From a virus: 33,410 nucleotides of DNA. Of the stretch, positions 23,867-29,692 are shown piece after piece (within the stretch, counting starts at the first letter, position 1; each line of letters starts with the position of its first letter). The notes under the pieces are model-generated. The model was given only the letters and a program-made list of their open reading frames with translations. It did no database searches and was not told the origin of the DNA. The position numbers and the translations under genes are program-made. The stretch is from positions 1-33,410 of the IMG/VR virus record IMGVR_UViG_3300021963_000016. One strand, given 5' to 3'.

Positions 23867-24251
23867 TTGGAAGGAAATAGATTTATTTAACTATCTAAAA
23901 GAAAATGTTTACTTTGATTTAGTTAAGTCAAGAAATCAGATGTCACGGTGGGATTGTTATAGTCCCGCCACAGGACATCGTATAGAGCTAAAATGTAGGA
24001 CAAGACACTTTGATACACTACTACTTGAAAAGAAGAAATATATAGCAATGATAGAAGAATGTGAAAAGCATTTAGATATACCAATTTATATTAATTCAAC
24101 ACCAAAAGGTGTATTCAGTTTTAACCTGCATAAGATAGAACCAACATTTGAAACAAACACAAAGAATCCAGCTACAACACAATTCTACAACACGCAACGA
24201 ATAGAAAAAGAAGTAGCATATTTAGAAATTAACCAAGCATTACAATTATGA
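23859..24251 (+). CDS. PD-(D/E)XK nuclease-like protein
   Basis: This 130-aa protein has the core of a PD-(D/E)XK nuclease: D32 in 'SRWDCYSPATGHRIELKCR', then E43-L-K45 after a hairpin, and 'TRHFDTLLLEKKKYIAMIEE', the helix that follows in many resolvase- or restriction-type members. The later part ('IPIYINSTPKGVFSFNLHKI') is beta-type. It could be a Holliday-junction resolvase or a general endonuclease for recombination intermediates. Neighbours are small early genes linked by overlaps. Motif spacing supports the fold; the exact substrate is unknown. Confidence 0.65.
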   Translation: MNNWKEIDLFNYLKENVYFDLVKSRNQMSRWDCYSPATGHRIELKCRTRHFDTLLLEKKKYIAMIEECEKHLDIPIYINSTPKGVFSFNLHKIEPTFETNTKNPATTQFYNTQRIEKEVAYLEINQALQL

Positions 24252-24607
24252 ACAACAATCCAATACAATTAGAATTTTTAAAATCAGTACTATTATCACA
24301 ATTACTTTTAGAATGTAATGAGAATTTACGTTACACAAAGCAATATAACGGTGCTTTAAAGCACTTACTTAATAAAGTAAATAGTCAGCTCGAAACAACT
24401 GTTTTTGATGAATACAGAAAGATTTATGAAGCTGATGCAGAAATGACTACAAACATTTTAAATAGTATTGAAGACATAGTTATTAAATTAACTACTTCAG
24501 ATTTGGATGAACTTGTAATGATTAACGCAGTTATTGAAAAGTATAAAGAAAACAAAAATTGGTTCTTGGAATATGGTCAAGCTGAATTTTTAAGAATAGA
24601 TGGCTAA
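24248..24607 (+). CDS. Early helical protein (119 aa)
   Basis: This 119-aa, almost fully helical, acidic protein contains 'LEFLKSVLLSQLLLECNENLRYTKQYNG' in outline and 'TTNILNSIEDIVIKLTT'. Its ATG overlaps the nuclease stop (ATGA), and it overlaps the next gene by 8 bases. No domain is recognised. The tight coupling suggests it works with the neighbouring small genes. Confidence 0.65.
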   Translation: MNNNPIQLEFLKSVLLSQLLLECNENLRYTKQYNGALKHLLNKVNSQLETTVFDEYRKIYEADAEMTTNILNSIEDIVIKLTTSDLDELVMINAVIEKYKENKNWFLEYGQAEFLRIDG

Positions 24608-24854
24608 AAAGAAAATAGAAATATATTCACCACATTACACACAGGTAAATGCAATGGTGTATTGTGTTAAAAGAAACGTAGCTTATTCACTTGAAGCTAA
24701 TAAGAATAAAAGATTCTACATAGTTAAATATATTCCAAGTGATTACAAGAATGTAATATACTTAAAAGATAATAACAAGAAAGTAGAGTTCAACGAATAC
24801 GAAGCAACAAAAAAGATAATGGAATTATATATTAACCAAAGTAAATTATTATGA
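24600..24854 (+). CDS. Small basic early protein (84 aa)
   Basis: This 84-aa basic protein begins MAKKKIEIYSPHYTQVNAM and has alternating strands ('KNKRFYIVKYIPSDYKNVIYL'), ending in a helix. The sheet-helix order with many Lys suggests nucleic-acid binding, but I recognise no family. It overlaps both neighbours (8 and 4 bases). Confidence 0.65.
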   Translation: MAKKKIEIYSPHYTQVNAMVYCVKRNVAYSLEANKNKRFYIVKYIPSDYKNVIYLKDNNKKVEFNEYEATKKIMELYINQSKLL

Positions 24855-25075
24855 GTAAAGTAAAAGACACAATGTCAGAATGGATTGAAGCACAAGTTAA
24901 AGATAGTGTAGTGCAGTCAGTAATTAATAAATTTAAACAACGTAGTGAAGTAGGAATACAAAAATACAATACTACATTAGACCGTGAAGATTTAACTGAT
25001 AAAGAATGGATAAACCACGCACAAGAAGAAGCAATGGATTTAATTTTATATCTCGAGAAACTTAAAAGACTATGA
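24851..25075 (+). CDS. MazG/NTP-PPase-like helical protein (74 aa)
   Basis: This 74-aa protein contains 'RSEVGIQKYNTTLDREDLTDKEWINHAQEEAMDLILYLEKL', shown here in outline: a KYG-like turn, a D-R-x-D loop, then EWxxHAxEEAxDxxxYxEKL (about 50-72). That last part is the usual end of small all-alpha proteins related to MazG/dNTP pyrophosphohydrolases in phages. It has only part of the full catalytic fold, so it may be a regulatory or truncated member. It is coupled on both sides by ATGA overlaps. Confidence 0.6.
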   Translation: MSKVKDTMSEWIEAQVKDSVVQSVINKFKQRSEVGIQKYNTTLDREDLTDKEWINHAQEEAMDLILYLEKLKRL

Positions 25076-25431
25076 AATATAAAAAAATAAATATTCCTAT
25101 TTATAATCAAGTATTACATATAGTAATATCTGAAGATGCAGAAAAAGAAATAAAAGATATAAATAAAAAATTCTATTGTGAATTTGACAATTATGATTTT
25201 GCAGGATATTCAATAGGAATAAATAGACATAACTTATTATTAATAAATAATAAAAATATACCTGATGAAGCTTTTAAGATTAGTGTAATATCACACGAGG
25301 CATTTCATATAACTAATTTTATATCTAAAAGAATAGGTATTCATCCTGATGTAAACAACGATGAACCACAAGCATATTTATTGTCTTGGATAGTAGAAGA
25401 AACAATTAAATTTATGACAAATGAAAAGTAA
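25072..25431 (+). CDS. Minimal zinc metallopeptidase-like protein
   Basis: This 119-aa protein has HExxH as 'SHEAFHITNF' (H75, E76, H79) and, 18 residues later, 'NDEPQAYLLSWIVEE' (E98), the likely third zinc ligand, as in short gluzincin-type phage proteins. There is no signal peptide, so it should act in the cytoplasm, for example on a host or phage protein early in infection. It is larger than neither ImmA nor SprT families and lacks their other motifs. The ATG overlaps the previous stop. Confidence 0.7.
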   Translation: MKYKKINIPIYNQVLHIVISEDAEKEIKDINKKFYCEFDNYDFAGYSIGINRHNLLLINNKNIPDEAFKISVISHEAFHITNFISKRIGIHPDVNNDEPQAYLLSWIVEETIKFMTNEK

Positions 25432-25555
25432 ACAAACACCACTACAAAGAATCCAAAGAGTAATGAAATTCAATTATAATAGAGGATTGAACTCGGAGCG
25501 AGTTAATGCAGTATATAGAAAGATTATAAAACTAAAATTAGAGGGTAGCAATTAG
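25421..25555 (+). CDS. Small basic protein (44 aa), stop inside terminator
   Basis: This 44-aa protein, very Lys/Arg-rich (MKSKQTPLQRIQRVMKF...), overlaps the metallopeptidase by 11 bases. Its TAG (25553-25555) lies in the loop and right stem of the terminator, so the last ribosome can open the hairpin, and termination could depend on translation of this ORF. It looks like an RNA- or DNA-binding peptide. Confidence 0.6.
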   Translation: MKSKQTPLQRIQRVMKFNYNRGLNSERVNAVYRKIIKLKLEGSN

Positions 25556-25570
25556 CTATCCTTTTTTTTT
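25543..25570 (+). terminator. Intrinsic terminator overlapping a stop codon
   Basis: The stem is GGGTAGC (25543-25549) with GCTATCC (25555-25561), 7 bp with one G-U pair, a 5-nt loop and nine T (25562-25570). The stop codon of the upstream ORF is at the loop/stem edge. It closes the operon 22739-25555. Confidence 0.88.
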
Positions 25571-25589
25571 GTTAATTTTTTGTTAATAC

Positions 25590-25620
25590 TTGCACAATGT
25601 AAATAAGTTGTTTATATTTG
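25590..25620 (+). promoter_or_regulatory. Early promoter (Bacteroidota consensus)
   Basis: TTG (25590-25592), a 20-base spacer and TATATTTG (25613-25620): a near-ideal Bacteroidota promoter. It sits just downstream of a terminator and about 23 bases before ATG 25644. The -7 box and following CTTCAACATT are shared with 31348-31365 and, in part, 17328. Confidence 0.82.
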
Positions 25621-25643
25621 CTTCAACATTAAAACCAAACATT

Positions 25644-25793
25644 ATGGAAGAATTTAAAAAATGCGAAAGTTGTAATATAAACAAAGAAGGCAACTTTGGT
25701 TGTTGTCCTTGGGATGAAGAGTTTAATACTGAAATAGAAAATAATTGCAACTGCTGTGAAAGTTGTAGAAACGAATGTTTATACAGTATTTAA
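25644..25793 (+). CDS. Cys-rich small protein (49 aa)
   Basis: I use ATG 25644, because the longer frame from 25590 begins inside the promoter. The 49-aa product has nine Cys: CxxC (C7, C10), CC (C20, C21), then C35, C37, C38, C41, C45. The spacing suggests two zinc sites or a redox role in the cytoplasm. The middle is acidic with 'PWDEEF'. It is the first gene behind a strong promoter, so it is likely made early and in quantity. No family is recognised. Confidence 0.7.
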   Translation: MEEFKKCESCNINKEGNFGCCPWDEEFNTEIENNCNCCESCRNECLYSI

Positions 25794-25803
25794 AAAAAAC
25801 AAA

Positions 25804-26013
25804 ATGACAAAGCAAGAAATCAAAACAGAATTAGAAAATGTAATCTACGTTTTAGAAACATTGGAAAACGATTACGCAACACTTAAACTAAAAGCAGTAC
25901 TATTAGCTTTAGAACAAGATTGGAATGAATCAGCTTACTTTACGCAAGAAATAGATACTATTCTAAACTATGAAGAAACAATGCAAAATTTTAATAACAT
26001 TAAAATTAGATAA
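25804..26013 (+). CDS. Small helical early protein (69 aa)
   Basis: I start at ATG 25804 (AACAAAATG); an earlier in-frame ATG lies inside the Cys-rich gene. The 69-aa, acidic, helical protein (MTKQEIKTELENVIYVLETL...) contains 'LKLKAVLLALEQDWNESAYF'. No family is recognised. Its 3' end touches the headless remnant at 26010. Confidence 0.65.
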   Translation: MTKQEIKTELENVIYVLETLENDYATLKLKAVLLALEQDWNESAYFTQEIDTILNYEETMQNFNNIKIR

Positions 26014-26123
26014 AATGGAAACAAGAACAAATAGGTAAGTCAGAGTTTCTACAAAAATTAAGAGCAACAATCTCTGATGCAGAAGCAAGAAGATTAATAT
26101 TTGAACAATTTAAAAACAAATAA
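26010..26123 (+). pseudogene. Headless remnant of a linker-type gene (C-terminal module)
   Basis: An open stretch of 37 codons, with a TAG stop just before it (26007-26009) and no ATG, GTG or TTG start, reads 'KWKQEQIGKSEFLQKLRATI' and then 'SDAEARRLIFEQFKNK'. The KW-QEQ core matches the C-terminal part of the protein at 18423 (VKWQQEQ), and the end is the linker tail FKNK. The upstream gene's stop falls at its left edge. This looks like the tail of a cassette gene whose front was lost by recombination. A non-standard start (ATA or ATT) is the alternative. Confidence 0.7.
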
Positions 26124-26126
26124 GAA

Positions 26127-26262
26127 ATGAAAAACATACACGTATTACCAACAGAGAAACCAAGTAAACTATTCTACAATGTAGGAGGAGCTTTACTATT
26201 TACAAATTACGAAAACCATAACGGTGTTAACATCTACATCACTTCTGATGAAGAAATTAAAG
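26127..26262 (+). repeat. Mosaic repeat block A, copy 2
   Basis: Matches 18423-18558 without gaps, with about nine differences by eye. Most differences are silent or conservative, so both copies seem to be under selection. Confidence 0.9.
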
Positions 26263-26666
26263 AGGGGGATTGGTGCTTCTATGTTAATAGTATATATAAA
26301 GTATTAAGAATTAGCAGTAATAATAGGCCTATAATAAAAATGTCTGATGGTACATTTGAAATATCTTATTATAAAAAAATCATCCTAACAACAGACCAAG
26401 ACTTAATCAAAGATGGTGTACAAGCTATTGATGATGAGTTCCTTGAATGGTTTGTTAAGAATCCGAGTTGTGATGAGGTTAAGGTAAATAATTTATGTTA
26501 TGGTGCTTTAGGCGCATTTGCTGATGCAGGTTACAAAATCATCATTCCAAGAACAACTGAACAATTTAAAAAATCGGATTGTCAACATCAATTCATAAGA
26601 ACGGGTGATTCATTTGATTTGACTATTTACTGTAAAAAATGTGGTATAAACTATAAAAACAAATAA
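26127..26666 (+). CDS. Mosaic early protein, paralog of 18423 (179 aa)
   Basis: This 179-aa protein shares residues 1-45 and about 83-115 with the 271-aa protein at 18423, at near-identical DNA level, but the segment between and the C-terminal part differ. Its own C-terminus has 'DCQHQFIRTGDSFDLTIYCKKCGINYKNK', here in outline: C, H and a CxxC pair, like a small zinc ribbon. It ends in YKNK at a linker copy. The pair shows replacement of central and C-terminal modules around a conserved frame. Function is unknown. Confidence 0.7.
   Translation: MKNIHVLPTEKPSKLFYNVGGALLFTNYENHNGVNIYITSDEEIKEGDWCFYVNSIYKVLRISSNNRPIIKMSDGTFEISYYKKIILTTDQDLIKDGVQAIDDEFLEWFVKNPSCDEVKVNNLCYGALGAFADAGYKIIIPRTTEQFKKSDCQHQFIRTGDSFDLTIYCKKCGINYKNK
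26373..26473 (+). repeat. Mosaic repeat block B, copy 2
   Basis: Matches 18639-18739 with two differences. It is closer to its partner than block A, which fits more recent exchange or conversion. Confidence 0.9.
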
Positions 26667-26667
26667 G

Positions 26668-26793
26668 ATGATATTAGAAACAATTTTAGAGACGTCATAC
26701 TATATTATAGCAACATTAATAACAACAGCAATAGTAATAGCTTTAGTTAGGTTAATAATAGAATTAATAAAAGAAACATTTAAAAACAAATAA
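26668..26793 (+). CDS. Membrane peptide in linker cluster (41 aa)
   Basis: This 41-aa peptide has a long hydrophobic helix (about 11-33, 'YYIIATLITTAIVIALVRLI') between an acidic start and the tail ETFKNK. The ATG follows the upstream stop by one base (TAAGATG). It begins and ends in linker copies. One inner-membrane span is expected. Function is unknown. Confidence 0.6.
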   Translation: MILETILETSYYIIATLITTAIVIALVRLIIELIKETFKNK

Positions 26794-26796
26794 GAT

Positions 26797-26883
26797 ATGA
26801 CAAGTATTATAAGTGGTTTTTTAGGAATTATTGTAGGATTAATTATAGTTTTACTTATTGCTCATAAATTTAAAAACAAATAA
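26797..26883 (+). CDS. 28-aa membrane peptide in linker cluster
   Basis: This 28-aa peptide (MTSIISGFLGIIVGLIIVLL...) is one hydrophobic helix with a GxxxG-like pattern and a basic tail KFKNK. It starts in an exact linker and ends in a half linker. It could oligomerise in the membrane. It may be a real microprotein or just a frame bounded by linkers. Confidence 0.5.
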   Translation: MTSIISGFLGIIVGLIIVLLIAHKFKNK

Positions 26884-26915
26884 CCCCGATTGCAAGGATA
26901 AGTGCTACAAAAATT

Positions 26916-27236
26916 ATGGAAAATTTAACATCAGGAACATCACAAACTTACACAAATGACCCATTAATTACTACAGGAACAGTATATACAGGAACAGGCG
27001 GAACAACTGTTGGGTTTATGTGGACTAATCCTACAAGATTACAAGTAAATGAACGAATAGATAGTATCGAGATGATTTATGAAGAAACATCACTTGCAAC
27101 TTTAACTATCCATTTTTCCCAACCACCTGAAAAAAGATACTTTAAAATTATATTTAGTTGTGTAGATGGTAAATGGAATAAGTCTGAAAGGATTTATGGA
27201 AAAAAAATTGAACATCAAGAATATTTTGAATTTTAA
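26916..27236 (+). CDS. Paralogous early protein, copy 2 (106 aa)
   Basis: This 106-aa counterpart of 19242 has the same start (MENLT-GTSQTYTNDP), a different Thr/Gly-rich insert (about 17-32), then 'MWTNPTRLQV', 'DSIEMIYEETS' and 'CVDGKWNKSERIYG'. It ends at EYFEF because one extra T at 27231-27234 creates an early TAA. The linker DNA behind it is nevertheless perfect. Upstream (26884-26915) a short stretch reads DCKDKCYKN in one frame, like the KCYYK part of the protein at 29108, perhaps a trace of a lost gene. Confidence 0.7.
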   Translation: MENLTSGTSQTYTNDPLITTGTVYTGTGGTTVGFMWTNPTRLQVNERIDSIEMIYEETSLATLTIHFSQPPEKRYFKIIFSCVDGKWNKSERIYGKKIEHQEYFEF

Positions 27237-27249
27237 AAACAAATAAGAT

Positions 27250-27474
27250 ATGACAGCAGTAGAATGGTATTCTCAACAACATTTAAAACTTTTAATCAAG
27301 TTAGAAAATAAAGAATTAAGTATCGGAGAATACGCAGTGCAACACCAAGAAATGGAAAAGCAACAGATTATTGATGCGCATTTAAACGGACAAGCAGAAT
27401 TTGACAAAGGAAAGTTTAGGAAAGAAGTTATGATAAACGCAGAAGAATACTACAACGAAACATTTAACATATGA
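27250..27474 (+). CDS. Small early protein (74 aa)
   Basis: This 74-aa helical, Glu/Gln-rich protein starts in the last linker of cluster 2: MTAVEWYSQQHLKLLIKLEN... 'QHQEMEKQQIIDAHLNGQAE'... It ends YNETFNI. This W/Y-S-QQ and 'QEMEKQQI.DA' pattern is typical of small phage proteins of unknown function. Its stop overlaps the next ATG (ATGA). Confidence 0.65.
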   Translation: MTAVEWYSQQHLKLLIKLENKELSIGEYAVQHQEMEKQQIIDAHLNGQAEFDKGKFRKEVMINAEEYYNETFNI

Positions 27475-27668
27475 ATGAAGATGCAACTATAAAAATATTC
27501 AGCAAGATACAATCTTTAGAGAGAGACTTGCAATGGATATACCACGAATACTTCAACGCACAGATAAATGATGACCAATTTATGGCAATGATAGATTCTA
27601 CTGAAAGAGATATACAAACACACTATTATATTTACGACTTAATTATACAAGATGCAAGAAAAAATTAA
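27471..27668 (+). CDS. Small helical early protein (65 aa)
   Basis: This 65-aa, helical, acidic protein is MNEDATIKIFSKIQSLERDL... with 'YFNAQINDDQFMAMIDSTER'. It is coupled by ATGA to the gene before and lies six bases before the exonuclease. No family is recognised. Confidence 0.65.
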   Translation: MNEDATIKIFSKIQSLERDLQWIYHEYFNAQINDDQFMAMIDSTERDIQTHYYIYDLIIQDARKN

Positions 27669-27674
27669 AAAATT

Positions 27675-28388
27675 ATGATAGTATTATTTGATGCAGATAG
27701 TTTGATATTTTCAAGCTGCTATAAGAAAAGAGAAAACATAGAAGATGATGGCTTTCATCACAACATAGAAGATTCAATAGCTAAATTTGATGAAGTGTTT
27801 ATGTCGATTATAAATCACTTGGAAGATTTATATGAAATAAATGAAGTAAGAACTTTTTCAGGAAGCAAGGGCAATTTCAGAAAATACATTTCAAAGAAAT
27901 ATAAAGCTAATAGAGATTATAATAACTTACCACCTTTGTTAGATGAAATGCATTGTTTTGTAAAAGAGCAATATAATTCTATTTGGGGATATGGATGCGA
28001 AACAGATGATGTAGTAGCAAAACATTGGTATGAGTTGTCAAACGAAATAGGAAGGGATAATGTAATAATAGTTTCAATAGATAAAGACTATAAACAATTT
28101 CCTTGTTTAATGTATAACTATCATATAAAACATAAAGAAATTTATGACATATCAGAAGAAGAAGCAATGTATAACTTTTACGAACAGATGATAATAGGAG
28201 ATACAGCAGATAATGTAAACTACTGTAAAGGATATGGTAAAAAGTTTGCAGAGAAGTATCTAAAAGATTGTAGGAGCCAATATCAGTACACTAAAAAGAT
28301 ATACAATTTGTTTAAAGAAATACATAAAGGAAAAGCAAGACAGAGATATATTGAATGTTGGAACTTATTAAAACTAAAAACAGAATAA
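27675..28388 (+). CDS. 5'-3' exonuclease / flap endonuclease-like
   Basis: This 237-aa protein has the FEN/T5 D15-type pattern of metal-binding acids: 'VLFDADSLIF' (D6, D8), 'FSGSKGNFRKYISKKYKANRD' in outline (about 61-81), 'CETDDVVA' (E109, D111, D112), 'VSIDKDYKQFP' (D136, D138) and 'GDTADNVNYCKGYGKKFAEK' in outline, the H3TH-type DNA-binding loop. It is a nuclease that removes 5' flaps or resects ends, which supplies the single strands that ERF and SSB need. Length is normal for phage members. Confidence 0.85.
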   Translation: MIVLFDADSLIFSSCYKKRENIEDDGFHHNIEDSIAKFDEVFMSIINHLEDLYEINEVRTFSGSKGNFRKYISKKYKANRDYNNLPPLLDEMHCFVKEQYNSIWGYGCETDDVVAKHWYELSNEIGRDNVIIVSIDKDYKQFPCLMYNYHIKHKEIYDISEEEAMYNFYEQMIIGDTADNVNYCKGYGKKFAEKYLKDCRSQYQYTKKIYNLFKEIHKGKARQRYIECWNLLKLKTE

Positions 28389-28392
28389 AGAA

Positions 28393-28869
28393 ATGGAAAA
28401 TCAGATAAAAGAATTAATATTAAAAGAGTTAAAAGTAGATATAACTGAAAATTGCAGGAAGCGAGAAATAATTGAAGGTAGAGCATTATACTTCTATTTA
28501 GTTAGAAAACTATATAAGAAAAGAAGCTTACAATCTATAGCTGCAGACTTCGATATGAATCACGCTACAGTTGTACACGCATTAAAGAACTTTTCAATGT
28601 ATGAAGAATACAACACAAAGATATTAGACTGCAAGAATTTAATATTAAAACTATTGGGAGGTGAAGTAGAACAAGAACTATCACAAGAAGACATCTTTAA
28701 GAAGAAGTTGCACGATTTAGAAAAGCAATTGAATCAACCAAGATACGAATACAAAATAATAGAAAACCTAAACAACTTATTAGAAGCTACTAAAGGAACT
28801 GAACAACACGAGTTAATCACTTTACGATTAGAAGCATTCTATTCAATGAATAAAAACATAAGACTATGA
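28393..28869 (+). CDS. Free-standing DnaA domain IV-like protein
   Basis: This 158-aa protein has the DNA-binding domain of the DnaA initiator without the AAA+ part: 'CRKREIIEGRALYFYLVRKL' (about 21-40), 'SLQSIAADFDMNHATVVHALKN' in outline (about 45-66). 'NHATVVHALKN' matches the DnaA signature. The rest is a helical, charged tail that may contact other proteins. It could bind DnaA boxes on host or phage DNA to recruit or block host initiation. I saw no cluster of standard DnaA boxes in this genome, so the target is open. Confidence 0.8.
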   Translation: MENQIKELILKELKVDITENCRKREIIEGRALYFYLVRKLYKKRSLQSIAADFDMNHATVVHALKNFSMYEEYNTKILDCKNLILKLLGGEVEQELSQEDIFKKKLHDLEKQLNQPRYEYKIIENLNNLLEATKGTEQHELITLRLEAFYSMNKNIRL

Positions 28870-29111
28870 CATTAAGAGAAAAATTTAAAACTGAAGTAAG
28901 TATTAACACAGAAGGAGAAGCCGGAAGATTTGCAAATAAATGTGAACAAATAGCAGATAATTACGCTATTGAGTTTGCACAATGGATAACGAATGAAAAA
29001 TCAAAGTATTCTATTATGTATGGAAATCAGAATAAACGTTTTGCAGACTTTGATAAAGAATACACATCAAAAGAACTATTAGAAATATTCAAAAAAGAAA
29101 AAGGTTTATGA
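28866..29111 (+). CDS. Early protein ending in IFKKEKGL (81 aa)
   Basis: This 81-aa protein is MTLREKFKTEVSINTEGEAG... 'YAIEFAQWITNEKSKYSIMY' ... It has a mixed helix/strand order and ends IFKKEKGL, the same tail as the next gene. Both ends overlap neighbours by ATGA. The shared 3' end is a 27-nt DNA repeat (29085-29111 and 29255-29281). Function is unknown. Confidence 0.65.
   Translation: MTLREKFKTEVSINTEGEAGRFANKCEQIADNYAIEFAQWITNEKSKYSIMYGNQNKRFADFDKEYTSKELLEIFKKEKGL
29085..29111 (+). repeat. Second type of gene-junction repeat, copy 1
   Basis: 27 bases, ATATTCAAAAAAGAAAAAGG then TTTATGA, matching 29255-29281 with one difference. It encodes the tail IFKKEKGL, the TGA stop and the overlapping ATG of the next gene. 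Confidence 0.9.
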
Positions 29112-29281
29112 AAGTATCAAGACCAAAAACTGAAAAATGGCATAATTACGATGAAGGTGATTGTGGCAAACCAATAGACCGTGATGGTAGTAATAAGTGC
29201 TACTATAAAAAAGGATTTTGGAAAAGGTATGACAGAAAGAAGTTTTTAAAAAACATATTCAAAAAAGAAAAAGGATTATGA
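29108..29281 (+). CDS. Small basic protein (57 aa) ending in IFKKEKGL
   Basis: This 57-aa basic protein contains 'KTEKWHNYDEGDCGKPIDRD', 'GSNKCYYKKGFWKRYDRKKF' and the tail IFKKEKGL. C19 and C31 with H12 could form a partial metal site. The KCYYK motif recurs as a trace at about 26899-26910. Both ends are ATGA overlaps. Function is unknown. Confidence 0.65.
   Translation: MKVSRPKTEKWHNYDEGDCGKPIDRDGSNKCYYKKGFWKRYDRKKFLKNIFKKEKGL
29255..29281 (+). repeat. Second type of gene-junction repeat, copy 2
   Basis: Partner of 29085-29111, same frame and same stop-start overlap. One base differs (GGA for GGT). Confidence 0.9.
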
Positions 29282-29640
29282 GAATAACAGAAATAATAGA
29301 AATTTTAAGAAACGATAACACATCTTACCTATGGGATTTACCTAAACCTAAATGGGAAGCAATAGATTATTATAATCTTAATCAAATTAAACAAGGTAAC
29401 GATTACAAAAACAAAAAGAAAGTACTTGACTTTGTAGAACTATCTGATAAGAGTTTAAAGATGCAGCAAGAACAATCACATAGGATGAAACCTATAAGAA
29501 GAAAATCAGATGGTAAAGTATTTAGTGGAATGATACAACTATGCAGGGAAACAGGTATTAATCGTTCTTCACTATCTTTAGCTTTAAATAACAGACCAAA
29601 TGGTTTACAGAAATACAAAGATGAATACGAATTCATTTAA
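29278..29640 (+). CDS. NUMOD1-like DNA-binding protein (120 aa)
   Basis: This 120-aa protein has a C-terminal module (about 72-118): 'PIRRKSDGKVFSGMIQLCRE', 'TGINRSSLSLALNNRPNGLQ'. That order (a short hairpin with a 'G.vf.s' turn, then 'GINRSSLS.AL') is the NUMOD1-type helix-turn-helix found beside homing nucleases and as free DNA-binding proteins. No nuclease motif is present. The N-terminal half is helical and basic. It is the last early gene before terminase and may act as a regulator of the switch or as a packaging-site binder. Confidence 0.65.
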   Translation: MRITEIIEILRNDNTSYLWDLPKPKWEAIDYYNLNQIKQGNDYKNKKKVLDFVELSDKSLKMQQEQSHRMKPIRRKSDGKVFSGMIQLCRETGINRSSLSLALNNRPNGLQKYKDEYEFI

Positions 29641-29692
29641 ACAACTATAAGTTTTATTTATTATAGAATTAATAATAATAACTTTTTTAAAT

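Larger units (their letters stand above)
26110..27252 (+). repeat. Linker-repeat cluster 2 (gene junctions)
   Basis: Copies of the TTAAAAACAAATAAGATATG linker lie at 26780-26799 and 27233-27252 (exact) and 26110-26129 (one change, GAAATG). A copy short by two bases is at 26654-26670 (AAATAAGATG). A left half, TTAAAAACAAATAA, is at 26870-26883, after which the sequence changes abruptly (CCCCGATTG). In the 27233 copy an extra T ends the upstream gene before the KNK codons, so the linker there is not translated at its left end. Confidence 0.92.

Noticed and set aside
25590-25643. Upstream ATG for the Cys-rich protein (MHNVNKLF...)
   Set aside because: This stretch contains the -33 and -7 promoter boxes, so it would not be in the mRNA. 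The ATG at 25644 has the normal start context.
19225-27252. CRISPR-like array from the repeated 20-nt units
   Set aside because: Spacing is irregular (about 70 to 350 bases), the intervals are open reading frames, and each repeat holds a stop and a start codon. No cas genes are present.
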